Source: Vibrio tasmaniensis 1F-187
Lineage (GTDB): Bacteria > Pseudomonadota > Gammaproteobacteria > Enterobacterales > Vibrionaceae
Direction: 5' to 3'
Length of the DNA stretch: 7,251 nucleotides
NCBI RefSeq assembly: GCF_000272405.2
Contig: NZ_AJZM02000373.1
Location: 1-7,251, forward strand
The number at the start of each line of letters is the position of its first letter. Positions within the stretch are counted from its first letter, which is position 1. A model generated the notes under the pieces. That model did no database searches and was not told the origin of the DNA. It saw nothing but the letters and a program-made list of their open reading frames with translations. This document shows, in pieces, positions 1-5,932 of the stretch. The position numbers and the translations under genes are program-made.

Positions 1-642
1 AAATACCGCGGACGTTATTTTTGAGCTTGTCGAAGTTTTCCTTGGTTGCTTTTTACTGCAAGTAAGTAGTCTGCTCCTTGTTCCACGATGGCTTTGGCGA
101 TCTTGGTTTGGCATGCCATTGCATCAATGGTCACCAATGCTCCTGTTATATCGAGCATCTTTATCAGTTCAGGGATTGCCGTTATTTCATTACTCTTTTA
201 CTCAGTTTTTATCTGCCCCAACACGAGCTTATTTGATGAAGCATAAGCACTGATCATATGAATGGTGCTCGCTCTATCTATCTTCACGATTGTATGAGCC
301 TCGAAGCGTTTTGCCATCTATCGCAACGACTTGACCTTTTGTAAGAGTATAAATTGACTCCATCCAGTTGATGAAAGACTCGTGAAACGGCTCGGGTTCA
401 ATCGTAGATATTATGCGAGCAATCGTATCATCAGCAGGAATACCGTTCACAAAGAGGCCATTACGCTTAAACCAATCATGGTGTCCGAGAATGTATTCAC
501 GAATATCAAACCAACCTTTTGCGCCCGCTATCACCGCACATAACGAGCCAAAAAGGACTTCAAACAGGCAATAAGTAACTTTTGCACTTTGGCGTTGGTC
601 AGTAATCGCTTGAAAATGTTCTTTAAAGTGGTCAATGTGCAT
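1..642 (-). pseudogene. ISAs1-family transposase, disrupted, runs off the left edge
   Basis: This is the 5' portion of an ISAs1-family DDE transposase gene. The intact 122-codon opening (642 down to a stop at 274-276) carries the N-terminal transposase-associated domain, then the first catalytic Asp in VVAIDGKTLRGSY (D109 counting from the ATG at 642). I chose 642 over an ATG at 675 because GGGAGAG lies just before it. Duplication of four bases in TCTATCTATC (273-282) shifts the frame. Past it the family sequence resumes as ASTIHMISAYASSNKLVLGQIKTE, stops at TAA (198-200), and continues as [11 protein letters not shown] and VTIDAMACQ (second catalytic Asp) to [12 protein letters not shown]. 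Another stop lies at 15-17. Family members are about 370-380 residues, so the catalytic C-terminus, with the Glu, is beyond the window or lost. Family assignment is firm; the gene cannot make a working transposase. Confidence 0.92.
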
Positions 643-669
643 GGTGCTCTCCCGAAAAAGGGAGTATAG

Positions 670-703
670 GATCACAGCTAAAAGTGATCGTCAAATCGAT
701 CCC
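670..703. repeat. Probable terminal region of the ISAs1 element
   Basis: Between the transposase start and the stop of the next gene lie nested inverted repeats: GATCAC/GTGATC (670-675 with 684-689) and GATCG/CGATC (686-690 with 697-701). They are followed by CCC at 701-703. Small palindromes of this kind are usual at IS ends, and the position 5' of the transposase gene fits the element's left end. The exact last base is not certain because the opposite end and the target duplication are outside the window. If this is the end, the element sits only about 20 bp past the stop codon at 724, and it may have replaced the native terminator of the cluster. Confidence 0.45.
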
Positions 704-723
704 TTCGTTAGCTCAAAAAACAT

Positions 724-2649
724 TCACGATCTCGCGCCAGGGGATTTTGAGGCAGCTTTGCCATAGAACTTTATAAGCGACTGCTCTGAAAATACACTCA
801 GCATTCTATTAAAGTTCTCTCGCTCTTCCGGTTCAATCATTCTAGATTTAACCTTGAGTTCGGTTTTGATAGAAAGCTCTGTGGGTGATAGAAGAGTTAC
901 TTGACGTATCAGTGAGCCTAAAGGATGACTCAATTCTAACGTTGGCGGCACGTCGGTAATCTCCCATACACCATTGGTATCATAATTGATGGTCGAAGTG
1001 ATATTTACTCCTTCGAAAAGCGCAGGATATAGCTCATTAAACATCTTTAAGTCTGACAGTTCATGCTCAATCCAAGCATCAGACTCTCCATAGTTCAGTT
1101 CTTCTCCAACGGTTAGGAACGGTTCTATCGTGGCGTCAGAATGAATCACAAAACCCTCAGTCATTGCATCAATATGGTCAACACGAAACTCTGGGGTGCC
1201 TATTGACGAAACGACTTCGTGATATTCGTCGGTCAATTTGTTCAGACGGTCATCATCGTTTAACTCAAATAAATTTGACCGTACAGCAGCAGCATATTCA
1301 CCAACATAACTGCGCTTCTGAGTCTCTTTTTGCCCACCAAACTCATCAAACACAATCTTTGTTTGATTATGTATCTTCCAGCGATAAGGGCTTTTTTGCA
1401 CCAGCCCAAGTTGCGTCCGCGCTGTTAATGGTAATGAGACTTTCCCTTGTACCCATGCAGGCGTATGTTGCCAGTGAGTTTGAGAGTCGGTTGGATCAAC
1501 GCAATAACGTTGACCATCATATTCAAAACAGACGATGACATGATTAAATGCCAACATACTTGGTATGATGATTCTTTCAGGGTCATTTCGGTTTGTAGCT
1601 ACCAATACTAATTCTGGATCTAAGTTGAGCTTATTTAGCAAACTCAAAAGTAAAGTCGATTTATCTTTGCAGTCACCAAATCGGTTTTCTATCGTCTCTG
1701 CAATATCATGAGGCGTCATAGCATGGCCGAATTCAGAGAGCGAAACATATCGAACATCTCGAGATACAAACGCCAAAATACGTTCTATCTTTTCATCCGT
1801 GCTTTTCGCCCAGACTGTTAACTTTAAAAAGAGGTCATCCAAACCAGTTTGATCTGTCGAAGCTGCCGCCATCGTTGTTGACGCTAAATCGGCTACATCT
1901 TGCCAAGAATTCAACGAGCCCAACGAAACACGATTAATGCCATCACGCCACAAAACTTGATAGTCTCCCTCAAAGGCAGGAATATCCAATCCCTGACAGT
2001 CGAGAGTGTTATTAAACTGTTCACACTCAACAGCTTCACTGTCTTTGGACCAGAACATCGAAGATTCATTGCTCCAACTTACATTGAGTTTATATGCCGC
2101 AATTGGGTAGTTTTTTTGAGTAAATAACTCTTCAGCCCAATCATGTTCCATCATCGAACGCTTGGTAACAACCTGATATTTTAGTACCGCAACACTTCCT
2201 TTCTCAAGGCCTGGAATAGCCAACGCGAGTTCTTTTTGACTGGAAAATGTATTGTAGCTACCAGTGTTCAGCAACTGGACTTGCGAGGGTGTAATCTGTT
2301 TTACAACCCCAGAAGGAGAAACAGAAGCCGCGGCCTGAATAAACACTTGTTGATAATTCGGGTCGAAGTACAAACCCATCGTACCATATGCCTCGGTATC
2401 GACAAATCGAGGGAAATAATTGACTACGGTTCTTTGTTCGATAACTTGCTCTTTCTGAACATCAAACTCTATATCTCTAAGCAGCTGTACCATCTCGGAA
2501 TACTTGTTGTCCTTAGGGATCAACAACAAAGTATCTTTGAGCCCCTCTTGAGAAAGGTCCCATTCAACGTTAGACAATTCATCAGCGTGAATGATTGATA
2601 TATTTAACAAAGTTACCAAGGTTAATGCTAATAGCTGATTCAGTTTCAT
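724..2649 (-). CDS. Exported DUF3857/transglutaminase-like protein
   Basis: A 641-residue protein. Residues 1-22 form a signal peptide: MKLNQ, a hydrophobic core, and probable cleavage after IIHA, so the mature protein is periplasmic or surface-facing. Residues about 60-220 match the beta-rich DUF3857 domain that typically precedes a transglutaminase-like domain. Residues about 265-395 form that papain-like core, with a complete candidate triad: Cys327 in NRFGDCKDKS, His370 in AFNHVIV and Asp385 in YCVDPTD. The last 240 residues are a beta-rich tail without a motif I recognise. Members of this fold are amide-bond enzymes (crosslinking, peptidase or amidase); substrate is unknown here. The start ATG overlaps the stop of the upstream gene by 4 nt (ATGA), so translation is probably coupled; the nearest purine-rich stretch, AGGGAG, is 11 nt away, which is far for an independent ribosome site. 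No convincing terminator follows. The gene appears intact. Domain assignment is confident; the biological role is not known. Confidence 0.9.
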   Translation of the reverse strand: MKLNQLLALTLVTLLNISIIHADELSNVEWDLSQEGLKDTLLLIPKDNKYSEMVQLLRDIEFDVQKEQVIEQRTVVNYFPRFVDTEAYGTMGLYFDPNYQQVFIQAAASVSPSGVVKQITPSQVQLLNTGSYNTFSSQKELALAIPGLEKGSVAVLKYQVVTKRSMMEHDWAEELFTQKNYPIAAYKLNVSWSNESSMFWSKDSEAVECEQFNNTLDCQGLDIPAFEGDYQVLWRDGINRVSLGSLNSWQDVADLASTTMAAASTDQTGLDDLFLKLTVWAKSTDEKIERILAFVSRDVRYVSLSEFGHAMTPHDIAETIENRFGDCKDKSTLLLSLLNKLNLDPELVLVATNRNDPERIIIPSMLAFNHVIVCFEYDGQRYCVDPTDSQTHWQHTPAWVQGKVSLPLTARTQLGLVQKSPYRWKIHNQTKIVFDEFGGQKETQKRSYVGEYAAAVRSNLFELNDDDRLNKLTDEYHEVVSSIGTPEFRVDHIDAMTEGFVIHSDATIEPFLTVGEELNYGESDAWIEHELSDLKMFNELYPALFEGVNITSTINYDTNGVWEITDVPPTLELSHPLGSLIRQVTLLSPTELSIKTELKVKSRMIEPEERENFNRMLSVFSEQSLIKFYGKAASKSPGARS

Positions 2650-3734
2650 TGCAGTGTAAACTCCCTGATCATCGCTTCAAATTGATGCTTTCTACGATTA
2701 AACGATAACTCAGGTTGAGCCAAAATACCGAGCAATTCATAGGCCTTATCTTGTGAGTGGATTAGCGCAATGAAGCCTGCAGCGTTCGCGTTGATGGCAT
2801 TCTCAGTACAGGTCATTTCAACCTTTACGACAAACTCGTCACCTATAAAACGACGATTCTCTGTACAGAGAGAATTTCCGATTTGCTCGTCGAGCCACTG
2901 GCGACGCCAATGAACGTGATCATTCACATCAGTAGCCTTATAGTCCGAATTTTCAAAAATCATAAAGTAGGCATCAAAATCTTCGCTTTCAAACTCAGCT
3001 AAGGCAGTGCCATCAGAATAAGTACCGACTTCCACTTGCTGCCAAACTTCCCCATGGAAGGTCAACTTATAGTTATGATTTTCTTGTACAAATACACTCC
3101 CATCAGAGAAACTGTCCAACTTATCTACCATCAATGGAGAGAGAATGGAAAAGGCAAATATACCCAAAACTGTCGGCGTCATTAGCAAAAAAATCACCCA
3201 TTCTAATGGGTTAAAACCGCGTTTTTTTCCTGTGAACTCAATCTCTTCAACCTGCTTTTTATAGGCGTTAACACGATACGCAATAGCACCAAACGAAATA
3301 GTAGTAAGTATATATACAACAAAATCTAGCCATATTGGGGTTGCCCATTTAGAGGTCCCAGAGAAGTACAGCGTTGTTAGTAGGAAGCCGTAAGAACCAC
3401 ATTTATAAATGGTTTGAGCCTTCGGTTTAGTACTATCACCCTCTAAATCACTCAGCGCCTTACCTAAGTTTCGAAAAGCGAAAAACTGTACGATGGCAAA
3501 GTAAGGAACGAAAACCCATAACCAGGGTTTAAAATCACCCTGAGATATAAGCTTGATTTCTTTGACGCGACGATAGAGCCAGAAACTGGTGTAAAGGCCA
3601 AAGGTGCAGAAAAACAAGATCGCATCTAAGAATGGTTTTCTCGGATAAGAAGCCTTTGTTTTTTTTGGCTGTTTTTCACTAGGTGGAGAGGCATTTTGTG
3701 TTTCGTCGCAAGGCATACTGGTGGTTTCTTGCAT
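2646..3734 (-). CDS. Polytopic membrane protein with soluble C-terminal domain
   Basis: A protein of about 362 residues (numbered from the ATG at 3734), not assigned to a characterised family. The N-terminus is a polar, Lys/Pro-rich tail of about 33 residues. Hydrophobic spans follow at roughly 36-55, 71-88, 112-127 (short), 132-153 and 178-203. The first span, FFCTFGLYTSFWLYRRVKEI, resembles the DUF4234 type of small membrane domain. Residues 204-362 are soluble. Their opening, YKLTFHGEVWQQVEVG with a following beta pattern, recalls the PsbP/DUF1795-like fold, and Cys290 and Cys309 could form a disulfide if this part is periplasmic. The reading frame also allows a TTG start at 3761, and ATG at 3716 is possible; 3734 has only a weak GGA upstream. 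The stop overlaps the transglutaminase-like gene by 4 nt, so the two probably form one transcript and perhaps one envelope complex. Fold comparisons are inference. Confidence 0.82.
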   Translation of the reverse strand: MQETTSMPCDETQNASPPSEKQPKKTKASYPRKPFLDAILFFCTFGLYTSFWLYRRVKEIKLISQGDFKPWLWVFVPYFAIVQFFAFRNLGKALSDLEGDSTKPKAQTIYKCGSYGFLLTTLYFSGTSKWATPIWLDFVVYILTTISFGAIAYRVNAYKKQVEEIEFTGKKRGFNPLEWVIFLLMTPTVLGIFAFSILSPLMVDKLDSFSDGSVFVQENHNYKLTFHGEVWQQVEVGTYSDGTALAEFESEDFDAYFMIFENSDYKATDVNDHVHWRRQWLDEQIGNSLCTENRRFIGDEFVVKVEMTCTENAINANAAGFIALIHSQDKAYELLGILAQPELSFNRRKHQFEAMIREFTLQ

Positions 3735-3818
3735 TTGTAAAAATCCATATTTTGTTTTCAAGCCAAAGCATCATAATCAACGATGATTCACACTTCACTA
3801 TACTACTTCACCTATGCC

Positions 3819-3980
3819 TTAATAAAGGTGCACTAATTGTCCCATAAAAACACCGGCAACGAAAATAACCCCAAAGAGACGATATTTACCTTCTGTTTTC
3901 CGCACAATAAATTTCGTCTTAGGCTCAACTAAAAATTGCTTTGCGTTCAAAGTGTAGAGGGTATAGTCGAGAGGATTCAT
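3819..3980 (-). CDS. Small single-span membrane protein, 53 aa
   Basis: An ORF of 53 codons starting MNPLDYTLYTLNAK and ending GQLVHLY. A textbook ribosome site, AAGGA, lies 6 nt before the ATG. Residues 1-33 are polar, with a basic stretch (KTKFIVRKTEGKYR) just before a hydrophobic C-terminal segment of about 17 residues (LFGVIFVAGVFMGQLVHL, about 35-52). This is consistent with a tail-anchored or single-pass protein whose N-terminus is cytoplasmic by the positive-inside rule. It sits 84 nt upstream of, and in the same direction as, the polytopic protein gene, with no obvious terminator between, so it is plausibly the first gene of that operon. I do not recognise a family. Support comes from the ribosome site, the clean frame and the sensible membrane topology; chance remains possible at this length. 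Confidence 0.65.
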   Translation of the reverse strand: MNPLDYTLYTLNAKQFLVEPKTKFIVRKTEGKYRLFGVIFVAGVFMGQLVHLY

Positions 3981-4011
3981 AAATTATCCTTTTAGTAATG
4001 GTTATTGGATA

Positions 4012-4040
4012 AGTATGAGGATAAATATGGCGATTAAGAA
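4012..4040 (-). promoter_or_regulatory. Possible promoter for the three-gene envelope cluster
   Basis: On the minus strand TTCTTA (4035-4040) and CATACT (4012-4017) are separated by 17 nt and lie about 32 nt before the ATG of the 53-residue gene. Each hexamer matches the sigma-70 consensus only partly, so this is a positional guess. It lies between the small gene and the end of the IS5-type relic, so the cluster would not depend on the IS for expression. Confidence 0.25.
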
Positions 4041-4082
4041 CGATCTATTTATTTATTGCAGTTCATCTTTTTCTACCATGAT

Positions 4083-4098
4083 GGGCTTTGTTGCAATA
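4083..4098. repeat. Terminal inverted repeat of the IS5-type element
   Basis: GGGCTTTGTTGCAATA lies 27 nt beyond the transposase stop. It resembles the ends of IS903-group IS5-family elements, which typically begin GGCTTTGTTG. It marks the 3' end of the relic. The partner repeat should lie upstream of the transposase start, but that part of the element is missing here, so the target duplication cannot be checked. Confidence 0.7.
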
Positions 4099-4125
4099 CT
4101 CAACCTAGGTGGTCTTTTGATACGG

Positions 4126-4812
4126 TTAAGCGACTCGGTAGCTCTTGGGCACCCCGAGGTGAGTGAAACGATTTAAAATGGAACAACCGATTAACATTTC
4201 CTGACGCTGATTGGTCAACTTTCTACTGTGTAATTGGTTTCCGATGATCTTCTTATAACGTTGTATGGCCGTTTCTGAAATATTCCTTTTTCCATATTGT
4301 CGTACCCTCTGCCAATCGATAATCCCAAGGGCAGAGCACCCTATCAGGTTGCTCATCCTCTTGGGATGATGGTCGTCATCCGCAAACGTATTGTCTTTCG
4401 GCGGTATGACAATATAAGCATTCGGAAAATGATCTTCTAATGTCTGGTACACAGCATTGGTATCATACATTTTGTCGGCACTTACGTGCCTAACATCCGT
4501 AATGATAGACTGACATAATGACCCGACAACCTGATCATCCATCGTGTTTTTGTCCGTTAATACGGCACTCTGGATCAGGTGATGACTATCAACCGAAAAA
4601 TGCGTTTTTCTCCAGCTACGTTTGGCATTAACCTTATGTTTCTCCTGGTGCCACTCATCCTTATCAAACCGTTTCAGCCCTGTAGAATCAATGGCGATAA
4701 CGACAAGGTTGGGATCGGGTTTATCACTTTTTTTAAATCGTGGCGTTGAAAAATTAAGCTGACTAAGTAGCTTTAACTGTAAGGTATAATCTGGGCATTG
4801 AGGTCGCCTAGC
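4126..4812 (-). pseudogene. IS5-family (IS903-like) transposase, 5'-truncated
   Basis: An open frame continues well upstream of the first ATG (4542) to about 4812 without any usable start codon, and encodes the C-terminal part of an IS5-family transposase. Visible landmarks in order are CPDYT, the first catalytic Asp in VVIAIDSTGLKRF, the second in HVSADKMYDTNAVY, and the Glu in ISETAIQRYKKIIG, ending NRFTHLGVPKSYRVA. All three DDE residues are therefore present. The 70 or so N-terminal residues and the upstream terminal repeat are missing, so the gene is a 5'-deleted remnant rather than a frameshifted one. The breakpoint lies between the CPDYT codons (near 4795) and the toxin stop at 4837. 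An ATG at 4542 gives a 138-residue piece, but it lacks the first Asp and is not a meaningful gene product. Confidence 0.88.
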
Positions 4813-4817
4813 GACCT
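4801..4817. repeat. Perfect 7-bp palindrome at the IS/toxin junction
   Basis: AGGTCGC, then CTA, then GCGACCT form a perfect short hairpin, followed on the plus strand by TTTT. In that direction it has the outline of a weak intrinsic terminator, but no plus-strand gene precedes it. For the leftward toxin transcript there is no T-run after the stem. It sits 20 nt past the toxin stop, at or near the point where recognisable transposase sequence ends. Confidence 0.5.
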
Positions 4818-4836
4818 TTTCTGCATCAAATCATCT

Positions 4837-5121
4837 TTACCAAAATTCTGGTTGAGACATGCGAGTAGGGAATACTCTTAAAATCTCAATGCAGTTATTT
4901 TTGACTCGATAAGGTATTAGGTAGGGAAACTTATTTAGGGCAAGCTCTCTTGTTCCAAAGACTCGACCTGGACGACCCATAGCAGGATTGGTTTTTAGAA
5001 GACTTGTTAAGTCATAGACTTCTTGAACAAACTCACGTGATGATTGTGGGTTATGTTCGTGTAAATACTCTGCAGACTGCTCTAAATTGACTAAGGCTTT
5101 TTTAAGCCACTTAATCTGCAT
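4837..5121 (-). CDS. Type II toxin, RelE/ParE superfamily
   Basis: A 94-residue protein of normal length for the family. The N-terminal helix pair (MQIKWLKKALVNLEQSAEYL ... SREFVQEVYDLTSLLKTNP) is followed by the characteristic MGRPGRV (48-54), TREL (57-60), FPYLIPYRV (65-73) and a final strand ILRVFPTR (80-87). Family members either cleave mRNA at the ribosome (RelE) or poison DNA gyrase (ParE); the sequence does not decide between them. The last strand usually reads RVFHTSR or similar, and here the His position is Pro85, which might weaken activity. The start ATG lies inside the antitoxin gene (11-nt overlap), the usual translational coupling. The gene ends close to the IS5 relic but is complete. 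Confidence 0.88.
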   Translation of the reverse strand: MQIKWLKKALVNLEQSAEYLHEHNPQSSREFVQEVYDLTSLLKTNPAMGRPGRVFGTRELALNKFPYLIPYRVKNNCIEILRVFPTRMSQPEFW

Positions 5122-5350
5122 TTACGCCCCACTTAGTAAATGTGTCTTGTACATCGTCCTTATTAGCAAACTGTCCTGAGTCAGCTTCATGCAGTGCATC
5201 TTTGATTTCATTTATCTGCCAAAGCTCACGAACTAAGTAATCTTGAATTGCTTGGTTGGTAATCCATGACTTTGTTCGCCCGGTGGACTCTGCAAGTAGT
5301 GTTAGTTTTTGTTCGATATCTTCGGGGATTCTGACTGACATAGATGGCAT
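5111..5350 (-). CDS. Type II antitoxin, ribbon-helix-helix (ParD/CopG-like)
   Basis: A 79-residue protein. Residues 4-42 are a ribbon-helix-helix DNA-binding domain: the SVRIPED beta strand, then helices ending QAIQDYLVREL, with GRTKSW at the turn. The remainder, WQINEIKDALHEADSGQFANKDDVQDTFTKWG, is the typical toxin-wrapping tail. It should neutralise the overlapping RelE/ParE toxin and repress the operon together with it. The frame is open up to an ATG at 5464, but the real start is at 5350: a near-perfect AAGGAGG (5357-5363) lies 6 nt before it, and the conserved domain begins immediately after. Palindromic half-sites directly upstream support autoregulation. Gene order, antitoxin then toxin, is the standard one. 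Confidence 0.9.
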   Translation of the reverse strand: MPSMSVRIPEDIEQKLTLLAESTGRTKSWITNQAIQDYLVRELWQINEIKDALHEADSGQFANKDDVQDTFTKWGVNAD

Positions 5351-5361
5351 GGTAAGCCTCC

Positions 5362-5391
5362 TTGTATTACGTTGATTACATTGTAATACAA
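5362..5391. promoter_or_regulatory. Palindromic operator of the toxin-antitoxin operon
   Basis: Nine-base arms TTGTATTAC (5362-5370) and GTAATACAA (5383-5391) are exact inverted repeats separated by 12 nt. A second palindrome, ATTACA-T-TGTAAT (5375-5387), is nested between them, giving three related half-sites. This is the layout expected for binding by several ribbon-helix-helix dimers. The site overlaps the antitoxin ribosome site by two bases and contains a -10-like TACAAT (5380-5385, minus strand). A perfect TATAAT also lies further up at 5444-5449, without a well-spaced -35. Repression by the antitoxin/toxin complex is inferred. Confidence 0.6.
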
Positions 5392-5460
5392 AAAGTTCAT
5401 TTACCATAACAGAAATAATAAACACCTGTTTTATGCGTGTGATATTATATCTGATGTTTA

Positions 5461-5625
5461 TCATTTAATTTGTAATGTCAGCTTGGGGTTGTTTGTACAA
5501 TCCCTAAGCATGCTTCTTTTCGCTGTCCAAGATCCACCTTGCTGACTCATGGTTAAATACAGTGCGAGAAGCGCATTCGTCACGATCTCATCAAGGGCTT
5601 GATAGTGCTTAAGGTTTCGACTCAT
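5461..5625 (-). CDS. Unrecognised 54-codon ORF upstream of the toxin-antitoxin pair
   Basis: An open frame of 54 codons starting MSRNLKHYQALDEIVTNALL, followed by ALYLTMSQQGGSW and ending NPKLTLQIK. It has an amphipathic helical first half and a basic second half. I do not recognise a family. The upstream sequence is purine-rich (AGAGAAAGAA) but is not a clear ribosome site. It reads in the same direction as the antitoxin and stops 110 nt before it; the antitoxin's own promoter region lies in that gap. It could be a small real protein, the residue of a longer gene, or a chance frame; amino-acid content looks protein-like, which is the main support. Confidence 0.35.
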   Translation of the reverse strand: MSRNLKHYQALDEIVTNALLALYLTMSQQGGSWTAKRSMLRDCTNNPKLTLQIK

Positions 5626-5695
5626 GAATTTATTCTTTCTCTTTAATTGAAGCTTCCTAGCTGTTTTTCACGATCTTAAATTGAGTGCGTAAGCA

Positions 5696-5737
5696 GCGTG
5701 TCGTATGAGGACCGACATAGGTTCTCATACGACACGC
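5696..5737. repeat. Long hairpin with 18-bp stem
   Basis: GCGTGTCGTATGAGGACC (5696-5713) pairs with GGTTCTCATACGACACGC (5720-5737) over 18 positions with a single G-T wobble and a 6-nt loop. No T-run follows on either strand, so it is not a normal intrinsic terminator. Candidate roles are a miniature inverted-repeat element, abutting IS ends, a protein-binding site, or an RNA-stabilising structure. It sits between the 54-codon ORF and the dispersed-repeat-like segment, about 70 nt upstream of the ORF start. Confidence 0.75.
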
Positions 5738-5779
5738 ATCACTTAGTGTTAAGGCTTAAATAATACAAAAGGCATTCAA

Positions 5780-5932
5780 AAAGTAACGGGAAACGCGAAC
5801 ATATACCGGTTCAAACTTTAATGGCACCGCTCGTCGCAATCCCGTAGCTGGCGAAGCCAGTCGAAGGGTGAGCAAGCGGTATTTCGAACCTCTTAAACCC
5901 CCATGATTAAGCCTCTGTTCAGACACAGACTC
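5780..5932. repeat. Probable dispersed Vibrio-type intergenic repeat
   Basis: A non-coding segment with a nested hairpin at 5826-5880: ACCGCT (5826-5831) with AGCGGT (5875-5880), CCC (5841-5843) with GGG (5866-5868), and CTGGC-GAA-GCCAG (5848-5860) at the tip. A minus-strand frame (5756-5944) reads LNHGGLRGSKYRLL then SPATGLRRAVPLKFEP. From memory this string recurs as short 'hypothetical proteins' in many Vibrio genomes, which points to a repeated DNA element rather than a gene. There is no ribosome site for that frame, and it overlaps the end of the J-domain gene. Boundaries are approximate. Immediately downstream of a leftward gene, the hairpin could protect or shape its mRNA 3' end. Confidence 0.55.

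Noticed and set aside
1..35. Start of window sharing AAATACCGC with the complement of the repeat near 5870
   Set aside because: Only nine bases match before the sequences diverge; too short to claim a second copy.
1164..2598. Plus-strand ORFs opposite the transglutaminase-like gene
   Set aside because: They lie wholly antisense to a clear gene with a signal peptide and catalytic motifs, and show no family features.
5351..5464. N-terminal extension of the antitoxin from an ATG at 5464
   Set aside because: The extension spans the operator and promoter region and has no ribosome site, whereas AAGGAGG sits 6 nt before the ATG at 5350.
4801..5750. Superintegron cassette with attC sites around the toxin-antitoxin pair
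   Set aside because: Such pairs are common in Vibrio integrons, but I could not find paired GTTRRRY/RYYYAAC core sites with the expected stem at the flanks.
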